From: Basidiobolus ranarum
Lineage: Eukaryota; Basidiobolomycota; Basidiobolomycetes; Basidiobolales
DNA: 33,222 nucleotides
Assembly: GCA_040143965.1 (NCBI GenBank)
Contig: JASJQH010006952.1
Span: 1-33,222, forward strand
Direction: 5' to 3'
Shown piece after piece: positions 1-13,007 of the stretch (positions are counted from its first letter, which is position 1; every line of letters starts with the position of its first letter). The translations under genes were made by a program, and so were the position numbers. The notes beneath the pieces were generated by a model. That model made no database searches, was not told where the DNA came from, and worked only from the letters and a program-made list of their open reading frames with translations.

Positions 1-1020
1 CTCTATTGCTCCCCAAGCTGTAAAAAAGTATTGGAATATGATCCGGATGAATTGGTTGGACAGAACATATCAGCTGTTTGTGAACCAAGTGACTTGGTCC
101 CTGTTATGCGCGAGCTAAAGGAATCCACTAGTAATGGATCCAATACTGTCAGTTTGGTTTATCGGATTATGCGAAAAGATTCTGGATACGCTTGGTTTGA
201 AGCTCAAGGAAAACTCCATTCTGATCAGGGTAAAGGTCGTAAATGTATTGTACTTGTTGGAAGATCTCGACCAGTTTATAAGCTTTCTTGGGAGGCCTTA
301 CAAATTTGTGGTGGCTTATCAGATAATGAATTCTGGGCCAAACTATCTTTGGACGGTATGTACCTCTACGCCACCCCCGAATGTCAAGATCTATTAGGAA
401 GTTCACCTGACGAGCTTGCAGGAACATCTCTATATCAGCTTGTTCGTTCTGACCGAACTGCAGCGTTAACTAAGGCTTTACATCAAGCTAGAGATGGAAC
501 AACTGTCAAACTTAGACATACTATTCAAAACAAAAAGGGCCGATATGTTGAGGTTGTAAGCGTGTTCTATCCTGGCGATACCTACAAAAATGGAAAGGCT
601 TCTTTTATTCTTTGTCAGTCTAAGGAGTTGGCATCTGACGAGGGATCAACGGATATTGCTATTAACTCGTCCACTCTTCCTTCGCCCCAAACTGATCACA
701 TCGCTACTGAAGCAGATAATATGTTCGACATGCTAGATCTAACTAGAAATACTACGTGGCAATACGAATTACATCAATTGAGATTGGTTAACAAGAAGCT
801 AAAAGAAGAATTGGAAGCACTGACGGCTTCTCGTAAGAAAAAGAAGAGAAAAACAACCCCCAATTCTGGGAAAGTATGCTCTCTATGCCAGAAGAAAGAC
901 TCATCGCAATGGCATAAGGATGGACAAAAAACCTTGTGCAACGTATGCTCGTGTAATACTTCAGACGCGTCTTCTCCACTCACCCTAAGTTCACCTCCAA
1001 GTCAAATTGCTGCACAATAA
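1..1020 (+). CDS. White Collar-1-like PAS/GATA-finger light regulator, 3' part (5' end outside window)
   Basis: The frame is open from base 1, so the gene is cut by the window edge; the LOV domain expected upstream is not visible. Visible in order are the second half of a PAS domain (begins LYCSPSCKK, then PDELVGQN, and ends GRKCIVLVGR), a further PAS domain (ICGGLSDNEFWAKLS to about base 620), a linker, a coiled-coil-like stretch (YELHQLRLVNKKLKEELEAL), a basic nuclear-localisation-like run (SRKKKKRK) and a Cys4 finger at 877-948 (CSLC...LCNVC). This order matches WC-1/MadA photoreceptor transcription factors, which act with a WC-2 partner on light-regulated promoters. The finger spacing is CX2CX16CX2C, two shorter than I expect for WC-1, and the basic tail after the last Cys is absent. 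The stop is TAA at 1018-1020. It is closely related to the gene at 24695-27150, which lacks the finger. The family call is firm; whether it is a photoreceptor cannot be judged here. Confidence 0.9.
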   Translation, partial: LYCSPSCKKVLEYDPDELVGQNISAVCEPSDLVPVMRELKESTSNGSNTVSLVYRIMRKDSGYAWFEAQGKLHSDQGKGRKCIVLVGRSRPVYKLSWEALQICGGLSDNEFWAKLSLDGMYLYATPECQDLLGSSPDELAGTSLYQLVRSDRTAALTKALHQARDGTTVKLRHTIQNKKGRYVEVVSVFYPGDTYKNGKASFILCQSKELASDEGSTDIAINSSTLPSPQTDHIATEADNMFDMLDLTRNTTWQYELHQLRLVNKKLKEELEALTASRKKKKRKTTPNSGKVCSLCQKKDSSQWHKDGQKTLCNVCSCNTSDASSPLTLSSPPSQIAAQ

Positions 1021-1870
1021 GAGGTGACTTTCACAACTTCGCCAAGTATGATGTTCTTTCCAACTATCTATGATTTCGTTCAAATAGATAGGGCCTTTTC
1101 AAGCTATGTTCTATACATCTCGATGAGTCCATATATATATGCATATATCCGTAGTAGCCAATTCAAGAATGCAATGAATCCACAATGCAAACCCTACTAG
1201 TCCCTGCTTTCACAATTAGCGTATTTGATTACCTTGTCACATTCAGTTCCAACAATAAGCGACCTGCTATAAATTAAAGTTTCTAGTCATCAGAACCATG
1301 ATTGTATTCGTTATAGTACCTTACACAAAATTCATTAAACATGATCAAAATGCGATTCTTCCCAATGAATATATCTTGCTAGACTCATTCCTGCGTTAAT
1401 GATAAGATCTCACTATATCTACTGGCCACTTGATGTGCTCACGTGAGGGGGACTGGATTAAGAAATCCGAAAGGTTGGGTCAATGAAGGTAGGATATTAT
1501 TATATATATATATTATAAGAGAGAATAGAATCAATTCATCAATCTGGAAATAGAGTGGAGTTCGTTACTGCTAGATTGGAAGTTGTAGCTAAGGTAGGTG
1601 GATCTGTGCTAAGTTGCTTAGATGGGTTTGATATGTCTGATGATCACATATTTGTGAATGCCGATTTAGATGACGATATAGCATCACCCCGTAAACACTT
1701 GAAATTGATTTACTGGTATAAGTGATATCGTATGACTTTTACTAGGTGACTCGAACAAAGATAGCCGAATTTGCCTGGAAGACCTGTGGTCAATATATAT
1801 ATACTCCACAAATTTCTCCGCAGACTTTTCAAATTAACCATATACCTAGTACATTCCAACTGTTTCATAT
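1021..1870. other. Intergenic region and DPP upstream region
   Basis: 850 bp between the WC-1-like stop and the first DPP codon I accept. It holds (TA)n tracts near 1131-1146 and 1499-1516. A short acidic open stretch begins at ATG 1633 (MSDDHIFVNADLDDDIASP) and ends at a GT at 1691; it could be an upstream DPP exon or a uORF, but I could not join it to the next exon in phase. Nothing else is supported. Confidence 0.5.
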
Positions 1871-5100
<3,230 letters not shown>

Positions 5101-5410
5101 ACTTTGTATTTAACATCCACGCCCAGTATTCATTCTTTTTCACTTGTCACTTTTCATATCTTTCAAATATATCATTGCTTGTCCCGTTCAAATTGATCCC
5201 ATTTAAGCATTCTTGGTAATATTTGAGAAAGATCACGATAAAACTAGTTGACGGGTTCCTTCGAGTATTGGAAAATATGGGTTTCTTGAGAGAATAATCG
5301 ACATGTTATTGTGTACTATTAAGCAAGGAAAAGACTAACACAAGAAAAGAAAGAAGGCATTGGGTGTTTCGAACAAAAGGACGTGAATAGACGACATATA
5401 TCAAAGGAAT
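5101..5410. other. Convergent 3' intergenic gap
   Basis: 310 bp between the stops of the DPP gene (+) and the ZNF277-type gene (-). It is AT-rich with no coding signal and presumably holds both 3' UTRs and poly(A) sites. Confidence 0.5.
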
Positions 5411-7341
5411 CTAATGAGTTGTATCGACTTCCTCAGCTAGTTGCATTTCAGACAGTGGATGCCCGATTTCATCACTATCATCAAACTCATCGGAATCTTC
5501 AATACCTGTGAGAAGTGGATCATTCTCGTATGTGGGGAAAAGGTATCTAAGGAAATGCGTTCAGCGTCATGTGACTTTATGAAGTTGGTGAAATCCACTT
5601 ACTGAGGGTCCTTCCAAATATCACTATCAGCTGCTGGCACTTTCTGGAAGCAACTATTTTGCTCCATGTGCTCAGTCATCTCCTTTAATGTCTCAAAGGA
5701 AACATTGCAGCCCATGCAAGTGTTATTTGCAGTTTTGTGACGGATATAATTAATAAGAGCAATGGTCTTATAGAAGTCGAGATCTACAAAGGTTAATTCG
5801 AGTTAATTCTGCTATGCTAAACTTGGTTATTACGAAGATTTGAACTTACGGTATTGCTCCTGAATGGCTTTGAGATCAAACCCATGCGCCTCAACCATAT
5901 GTTCACAAGCTTCCTTCGGGGAAGGTGCTACGTGGTCATCGAACAAGCACATAGTTTGTTCAGGATCCTTCTCATCCCAATCAGCCCAAGAATCATCACG
6001 ACGATCTTCTTCACTGTCATACTTCTCATTTTCAAATGTTTCCCAATTCTTACCTGGTTCCAAGTAGTTGATCACGTAGAAGCGATCATACATTCTGTTA
6101 CGTGCACTAATTTTGAAATGCTTCTTCTTACGCATATGCTTGCGAAGAACAGCTGGAGAAGTGAAAATTTTCTCACAGTAAAGGCATTGTAGTCTGTAAA
6201 CCGAAAGGATTAGAGATAGTAACCAAACCGAAACACCAGAAAATAGCCGGTACTTACTGATTTAATTTGCCTTCGAGAATATCGAGGAATTCATCGACAT
6301 CCACAAGATTATCCGGAAGGCCGATGTTGAAATTGTGTTCACCAAACATATGCTTAAACAGCTTAGTTCTGAAAAATAACCTTAATGAATATCTTGGCGA
6401 GGAGAGATTACCAATTGTTGCTTCCAAATTTCCTACCTGTTTTCGCATACATTTTTACAGAAAAGACATTTACGAGATTTCAAGCAATCTTCATGTCTTT
6501 CCTTATCCTGTGTTCTGAGAATCTCATTCTTTTAGTGTTTAAATAAGCGTTATTACAAAATATGGTCAAGGCATAAAATAGAATGCATTATAAACATACC
6601 AGTTTTTCACGCTGGATTTCATCTCGCTTTTCCTTATCGATTTGCGAGAAAACGGGGTCAATGGTGTAGATATCACCTTCTGTAAAGACAGTAATTTGTG
6701 AGTAAAGAATCAAAAGTATACAATAGTCGAACAGGCAAGAGCTTACCCTCGGTTGTTTCCTTCTTGGCTTGAGTTTCGAAATCCTCTTCTTGTACTTTTT
6801 TAGCCCAGAAGGTAAGATATTTATCGAGAGCAATGTACATGTGAGTGAGATGACGGAACACAAGCTTATGCTGTTCTTTGAGATGTTGCTTTAAAGCAGC
6901 GGGATCTGTAAAAGGTCTAGCATCAGAGGGACAATCGTGGAAAGGACACAATACTAGAATCTGAGGCTGAATAGAGGGGGCCTCTTCTTCAACCGAGGAA
7001 TCCGATTTGACTGAAGAAATGGAAACATCCGAGTTTGAACGTTGTCTATTCTTAATTTCGGTGGGGGCTTCGTTTGTACTCGACTCTTTACGAGATTTGG
7101 GTGCTGGACTAGTTTGCTTGTTGGATTTAGCTTTTTTACTGTCTTTTGATCCGTGAGATTTTCCATGAGGTTTATTACTATTATTATTATTGAAGGAATC
7201 CTCTTTCTCAGCAGAAATTTTTGGACGTGGTTTCATGCTCTTCTTTCTGTTATTCTTTCTTGGTGAAACATGAGCGGCCAGAGCCTCGTTATTACGGCTC
7301 ACATTTTTGGAGATGACTTCAGTCCACTCTTCGCTGGACAT
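5411..7341 (-). CDS. ZNF277-type C2H2 zinc-finger protein
   Basis: Exons on the minus strand: 7341-6747, 6679-6600, 6528-6437, 6368-6258, 6193-5850, 5783-5603, 5546-5411; 512 aa, all phases consistent. Residues 1 to about 125 are disordered, rich in Lys/Ser/Asn with an Asn run. A first C2H2 unit has Cys 131/136 and His 152/157 (CPFHDC...H....H), followed by a helical stretch that ends in the family signature EGDIYTIDPV. Further Cys/His pairs follow: CLFCKNVC with H..EHNF, CLYCEKIF with KHMRKKKH, a CLFDD unit with EHMVEAHGF, and CMGCNVSF with EHMEQ. The C-terminus is acidic after YLFPTYENDPLL. This arrangement matches ZNF277, which in animals binds ribosomal protein uS5 (family knowledge); the role in this organism is inferred. 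An open frame continues upstream to 7623 without ATG support, so ATG 7341 is chosen. Confidence 0.87.
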
Positions 7342-7679
7342 TATGTTCAGTATATTGTATTGAAGAGGACTTGATTTGATCACTTTGGAATTTATCGAAT
7401 TTAAAAATTGCAGATCTGGTAACTTATCAAGACTTTTTTCCCAGGACTCTGGTCCAGTAATTAGAATAATAATTAACATACTTAAATGATTGTATTTTGT
7501 ATTCGATATTGTTATTGCAGTAGGCTTACACTCAGATAGAACTCTTAGGCATATGCTCTTAGCGGCACCTTCAACTGAGATGAGATAAAAAGATACTCTA
7601 ATGCAATCACTGCTAAGTAACACATAATCCTAGCCTATCGTAACCCTAATGCATGCTTATTCCTGTCACGAAACCAAGT
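7342..7679. other. Gap between the ZNF277-type start and the PDK stop
   Basis: 338 bp holding the ZNF277-type promoter and the PDK 3' end, both on the minus strand. It contains one telomere-like TAACCCTAAT (7641-7650). No clear TATA box or other signal is seen. Confidence 0.5.
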
Positions 7680-9662
7680 TTAGGGAAGGGGCTCCTCACT
7701 ATCGCTCAGACGAGACAAATGAAGGTAGGCGTCGGTGCCGTATCTAGACAAAGCAAAGTTTAGTTGACTTACATTCCTGATCACCTAGCACTAATACGTA
7801 TATTAGCTTAGAATTAAACATAACCCTAACCCTTCCATTGAGATGATCTTTAAATCGCCACCAAAGTATCTGGCATACTAGTAACCAGGGTTAATTTAGG
7901 AAATACCGCCATATTTAGTCATAGTAAGAAATAGGAACCATACCAAGCGACTCAGCGGCAATCCATATCCAAAACCAGCAAGTGGAGCCTTAAAGTCACT
8001 TCGGTTGAAGTCTGGATCTAGCGAAGGAGTTGATGCGGTGGTATACCTGCCGATGATTACTTAGTATATGAAAGAAGCCTCCCGATACAGATTGATACTA
8101 ACATGTAGGTCCAAACCATGGGTAATCCGCTTCGAGGAATTCCTCCACCCTCGTCCGATATTTTAATGGTAATATCCTTAATAAAGACAGTTAAAACTAT
8201 AGTCCTAGCTAAGACATTAAATGGGCCAAACCTCTTTTCCCTCCGCCACAATGATTTTGATTGGTGGGTAAGGATCATCTGGGTCAGAGCCGTACGTTTC
8301 CACAACAGCTCTCAAGCTGTTTTTCAACAACTCAAACAGCATATGGTGCAAATGGCTTGGAACATACATGAACTCCAAGTCATCCTTGCAAATAAGCTTC
8401 ACTTCGGGTGCTCTGAACAGTCCGTAGTAGTCTTCGCAGATAAACTTGGCATTATCAATGGCCTCTTGTGTGACCTCGGCTAAGTTCGTTTTGGTGCAAA
8501 TAATGCCTACGTGGTCAGTATTGTGCGGCCCTTTTTGAAGTGTGATATGCTGACCTTTACGTCAGAGATGTGAGCTTTGAGTTATTCAAGAATATTTGAA
8601 CTCAAGCGTATTTACCAATTAGCATACGAATTCCAATACGGGACATGTAGAAGCGATCTAAGAAGGACTGTATATCGACATCTACGCTATTGGATTTACG
8701 GGTATGCTTAAACTCCAAGATACCATTTGCTACATGGGTGATGAGTTGATTTTCACATTAAATGGAAGGTTCACGACATTGTTACATGCTGATACATACC
8801 CTTTTAAGAAATAACTGATTAGAACAAAATTAGATGGCCATGTTAAAAGTTGAAATACTGTAGCTTACAATGGTTGTCACGACGGGGTCGTGTCTTCTCT
8901 TCACCCCTTCAATTAAACGACAAAATGCATTGTTGTACTCACTGATTTCAGATGGAAATTCGATGTCTTTCACTGAAGCATAATACCTATTTCGAAATAA
9001 ACAAGTCAGAGAATATTACTTACATACAACTCAAGCGCAAGTGTGACAACCTATGAGGTAATGGAACAGAATTTCCATTTGTAATATCGAAATTCTTGGA
9101 GGAGCTTGTTAGCTCAATCCCATCACCAGTAGGACGTAGAGTGGCTTTTAATTTATCTCTCACATCCTGTGGCAATTCCGGCTTCGGGAAGGTTGTTAAA
9201 TCCTGGTGCAGACTCATTAACATCTCGTTTTTGACCAGAATAGAAAATAGTAGCTAAATTTTACTTACAGAAAACGAATCAGCATACCAATTTTTGACTT
9301 TTATAACTGAGGGCATCAAACTAAGACCATGAGGAAGATTTTCAAGTTCAACTACGCGATGAGCAAGGCGAATAGGGAGCTCCTCTATTATTATTTTTTG
9401 TCAACAATTTGATAATAGAAAATATCATCGGGAATGTGTACAAACAACGGACCCATTAAAAATTGACTGGCTCTCAGAAGAGTTCCTTGTGAAGGCTTTT
9501 GACCTATTTTTAAGCAACATTCAATTTAATGTTGCAAATATGCTTATAAAGTATACGACAAAACTGACCGAACTTCACCATCTGACGGAGTGACACTCCG
9601 GTTTGTGGGAAGGTAGCAAAATACTTAATCTTATCATAGAGATTTGGTGGAATCTTATTCAT
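7680..9662 (-). CDS. Mitochondrial protein kinase of the PDK/BCKDK family (pyruvate dehydrogenase kinase)
   Basis: It phosphorylates and inactivates the E1 subunit of pyruvate dehydrogenase (or a related dehydrogenase) in the mitochondrial matrix. Exons, minus strand: 9662-9569, 9503-9453, 9384-9269, 9223-9024, 8986-8869, 8800 (one nucleotide), 8729-8616, 8554-8232, 8176-8103, 8046-7944, 7877-7831, 7743-7680; 1305 nt, 434 aa. The N-terminal four-helix part has ASQFLMEELPIRLAHRV, RRHDPVVTT and FLDRFYMSRIGIRML. The GHKL ATPase part has PSHLHHMLFELLKNSLRA (catalytic His/Glu and N-box), the G1 box SDEGGGIP, the G2 box GFGYGLPLSR and the closing EGYGTDAY. All ATP-site motifs are intact. No strong presequence is seen at MNKIPPNLYDKI. 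The tail after GTDAYLHLSRL is short. Intron lengths run 37-87 nt. The PDK versus BCKDK choice is not certain, but the sequence looks more PDK-like. Confidence 0.93.
8800..8800 (-). other. Candidate single-nucleotide exon of the PDK gene
   Basis: The exon ending at 8869 stops on a codon border (DPVVTTI) and the next recognisable exon starts at 8729 with CA AAT GGT (ANG, one base short). The 139 nt between splits into two canonical introns of 68 and 70 nt (gtaagc...ttaaaag at 8868-8801; gtatgt...atgtag at 8799-8730), leaving one G. That G completes GCA (Ala), giving VVTTIANG, the same length as the family's VVPTMAQG. Confidence 0.5.
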
Positions 9663-9855
9663 GTTATCTCAAGAATGGCAATAAAAAACACGAAGGAAGG
9701 TATGGAGATAGAACAGAAAATTTTGTTACACCAACCACTTTGCAAACGAGCCCTAGCAGGAGTCACAACCTCAGAAATTAATATCACACTTGTATCACTC
9801 AGTTTATTTATCACGTGTTGTGGGTAGAATTCAAGTTATCTCCGAAAGCTCGCAC

Positions 9856-9901
9856 AGCTAAACATATCCGACACGTAGAGCTAAACATATCCGACACGTA
9901 G
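9856..9901. repeat. Perfect tandem duplication, 23-bp unit, two copies
   Basis: Copies at 9856-9878 and 9879-9901, each beginning AGCTAAACATATCCGACACG. It lies about 200 bp upstream of the PDK start codon, so it could be a duplicated promoter element, or a recent slippage. Confidence 0.9.
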
Positions 9902-10404
9902 AGCACGACTCATCAACATATAATACAACAACCCTCTGACCGATCACTTTTATGTTTACCTTAGCTTGAATACCCGATTTCAAGTCTATGCCCAGAAAAC
10001 GCTGTAGTATAACAACAGAACCTGGCGAAACCACGCTAAAGTATAAATAACAGAGTTTGGAATATGTGTATATATAGCTATACTCTCAAATGAGCGAACC
10101 ACATGATCATGTGGCTGAACTCAAGTCGAAAACATGGTGATTTGATTCAGTTGCTCCGAATTCGAAGGGTTTGATTTACCTAACTGGAAACGAAATAAAT
10201 TCCCATTTTAGCGAGATCTGGGTATGGAGCCTACAGCTGACTTTCCATTGGCAGGGTTTAGAACATTACATTCGCTTGTTCTATAGCAACCGAGTTGATC
10301 AAAGCCACTTTTATATATATGCATTGGAGAGTTAATTTAGAAGATAAAGCGGGCTTTTACCATTGGATAACGAGTGTCGACAAACTTTAGACATCCTCTA
10401 TCAG

Positions 10405-10650
10405 CTACCATTTTGAGTATAGTGCCTTCATGACCAGAGCATATACAGTCTGTGTGGGTAGTATATCAGCGCTGAAGAGAAGTTGAAAGAACATTCTGGC
10501 TTTTGTTTTATTTTCTGGATGCTTACAAAACCAAGCCTCCCATCTAATCATCATCATATTAGGAAGTGATTGGTTATCTGTGGCAAGTCCAACGCTTTTT
10601 CCAAAGTCACGCTTCGGACATTGATTTAAACCTATATTGCATCTTGTCAT
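10405..10650 (-). pseudogene. PPR-like fragment, probably decayed
   Basis: An 81-codon open stretch contains KARMFFQLLFSADILP followed by TVYALVMKAL, which fits the helix-turn-helix pattern of a pentatricopeptide repeat (A..FF..L....I.PT...Y..V..AL). Just past its stop another frame continues with a plausible repeat-like piece (MVADRGCLKFVDTRYPMVKA, about 10411-10352). Just before its start, a different frame reads YDKMQYRFKSMSEA. The pieces need frame changes and I found no splice sites that join them convincingly. It may be a broken mitochondrial PPR gene, or a chance open frame. The identification rests on pattern only. Confidence 0.3.
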
Positions 10651-10867
10651 ACTAATGTTTCATTCCTCATTTGGTATTGAACAAGGTACAACGTGCTACA
10701 TCCAGTGGGAATTCTAATCCTTATAGAAGCAATTCGGGTTCTACAAAATTCACATTCATTTATTTCTTGACTATACATCTGTATATTTATCAACGTTTAT
10801 CTTTCCCACTCTTGTTTCTTTGAGAAGTGGGGCAACCAAATACCACTTGTATCTTTGTTGTTTTGAA

Positions 10868-13007
10868 ATGCGGTTTCAAAAGATCTTGGGCCATCATTTT
10901 TTTGGCCGTTTTGTTAAAGGTCGCTATACACGTTTGATACGTGAAGCTTGTAAGAGCATGAACCCAGAAAACGAAAAAGAGGCCTTATCCGAAGCTTCTG
11001 ATATTTTGATTTCCCTATCGCAAAGAGAATCGGAGTTCATTCAGATTGTCTCAACCATGGTAGAGATATTAGACGAAACCAATCCTTTGAGTGCAGCTTT
11101 TTTGTGTCATTTACTTGAACTTACCGCACTCCCTTCTACTAAAACTGCGTTGAAGGTCAGCGCTTGTCTACTGCATAAAATCCACTCGAAAGCATTGTTT
11201 CGTCCTAAACTGAAGCACCGCTATCGACTAAATGCTTGCGTTGTGTGGTGTGTTTTAGCTGAAAGACTAGCTGGTTTGTTTGATATAATATTTATATCTT
11301 ACGCTCTTTATCTGACATTAGATATTTCATTCTTATACTAGGTAAAGTGAGCGCAAGTATATTTACCAAACAAGTATTTGAAACGCTTTTGGATGGACTT
11401 GAAGACAATCACCCTTGGGATGTACAATTGTTGAGTTTAGTAGCATTGGAAAAATTTGCATTAACAGGTGAACCACCTCTTTAATTGTTAAGTATGTTTG
11501 ATATCCTAACCTGTTCAATATTATACACAGGTGACAATAAGATGCGGATTTTAGATTCAAACGCCATCAATTTGATACACTCTCTGCTTCTCTCCTCTCC
11601 AAATCTAAAGGATCAGCGACAGATTGCCGAGCTAGAGCTGTGTGTCCCTTGGGCCCTTAATCGCTCATTATGTAAACTATTTTGATATTTCTTGTATTTT
11701 TCTTCGCGCTAACTCTTGTTGTATTCTTCTATTACTACAGCTTTGTCGCCATCTCTATTCTTATCCAAAGAAGAAACTGAGGTAGTAGCCTTAGACAATG
11801 TAAATGTTACTCTTAACTGGTGCGATGCCACATCTCGGCTGAAGTGGAATCCAACTGGCTTAGAGGTAAAGAACCGCAACTCTTACGAGTATCTGCAAAT
11901 GTGTATAAGCTAAACATCATGTATTGATATCTTTAGACTCGTAATGATAGTACCTCTTTCGAATCGGTTCGTGGAACAATGTGCGTAACTAGAGGTATAT
12001 ATAGCATCAATATCAATTTCAGTCAGAAATTCAAACTCACGATGTTTATTTTAAGGTTGCTGGTATTATGAAGTTCGTTTGATCACTCCTGGTATTATGC
12101 AAATTGGATGGGCCACCAAACATAGCCGGTTTCGTCCAGAGGACGGAGTTGGTATGTATATACTCTATTCTCTAGTTTGAGTAATTTGTTTTGACATTTT
12201 TCCAGGTGTAGGAGACGATGAGCATTCATTTGCTTTTGATGGGTGCCGCAGATTAGCATGGGTATGTATCCAAAGGGTTTTTTTAGTGGAATGAACTTGA
12301 CATAATTTTATGCATTGCAGTCTTCTGGCCTTCCAGTTGCGTATGGGAAAGGGAACTCTTGGAATCAAGGTTTATATTTAGTAAAAATGTTGCGAAATTG
12401 GTGAAATCATATTTATATATATATATTCAATAGGGGATATCCTAGGTGCTCATTTAGACTTGGAATATGGAGTCATCCGCTATTATTTAAATGGGATCGA
12501 TTTAGGAATTGCATTTGAATTCACTGGAAATCAACTATTCCATTACACCTCTAATGAAGGCGGTTTCTACCCAGCTCTTTCTCTTACATCTTTTCAGCAC
12601 GTTGCTTTGAACTTTGGACAGCAGCCTTTCAAGTAAGTAAACCCTCTCATATATGTATCTGCCACTTTTTCACTAATTTACGCTCGATCCTTGACAGATA
12701 CCCTCCTGCCCAATCATATCGTAACTTCAATCAGGAAGGAAAACTCCCAGAAAGTCTTCGTTTAAAAAGTATATACTCTCGGCCTAGTATGCAGGACGTA
12801 CTTAACCTAGATGACACTGAAGTTAGCATCGAGAAAGTTTGCTCTATTTGTTATGACAGCGAAATTACCACCAAACTAGACCCATGTGGACATGATGGAT
12901 TTTGCTCGAATTGCGCCTTGCTATTTGAAAATTGTCCTCTATGTCGAGCACCCATTCAACACAGGGTCGCCACCATTATACCAACCACACTTGCCATAAA
13001 AGCTTAA
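10868..13007 (+). CDS. RSPRY1-type SPRY and RING-finger protein (putative E3 ubiquitin ligase)
   Basis: Exons: 10868-11273, 11342-11467, 11531-11671, 11741-11865, 11937-11994, 12056-12151, 12206-12261, 12321-12369, 12434-12632, 12698-13007; 521 aa (human RSPRY1 576), all phases consistent. The N-terminal helical half has the family string VLAERLAG and VALEKFALTG. The SPRY domain (about residues 267-420) has CDATS, FESVRGTM, GCWYYEVRLITPGIMQIGWA, GVGDDEHSFAFDGCR and FGQQPFKYPP. The C3HC4 RING (about 467-501) reads CSIC, CGH, CSNC, CPLC, with all ligands present. An E2-dependent ubiquitin ligase role is inferred from the RING; partners are unknown. The first ATG of the frame, 10868, is taken as the start, which leaves out the extra N-terminus of animal RSPRY1; an upstream exon is not excluded. 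Confidence 0.9.

Larger units (their letters stand above)
9663..10867. other. Divergent intergenic region between PDK and the RSPRY1-type gene
   Basis: About 1.2 kb holding the promoters of both flanking genes, a tandem 23-bp duplication (9856-9901) and a decayed PPR-like fragment (10405-10650, minus). Nothing else is supported. Confidence 0.5.

Noticed and set aside
1131-1146. TA-rich dinucleotide tracts
   Set aside because: Simple low-complexity sequence common across this AT-rich genome; no specific function can be argued.
7342-7623. Upstream extension of the ZNF277-type reading frame
   Set aside because: The open frame begins at a non-ATG codon, the added residues match nothing in the family, and ATG 7341 gives a sensible N-terminus.
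9448-9452. Alternative PDK exon 2 donor at GTTGTT (exon end 9449)
   Set aside because: It shifts phase and leads to a stop; the donor GTCCGT at 9452 restores FLMEELPIRLAHRV.
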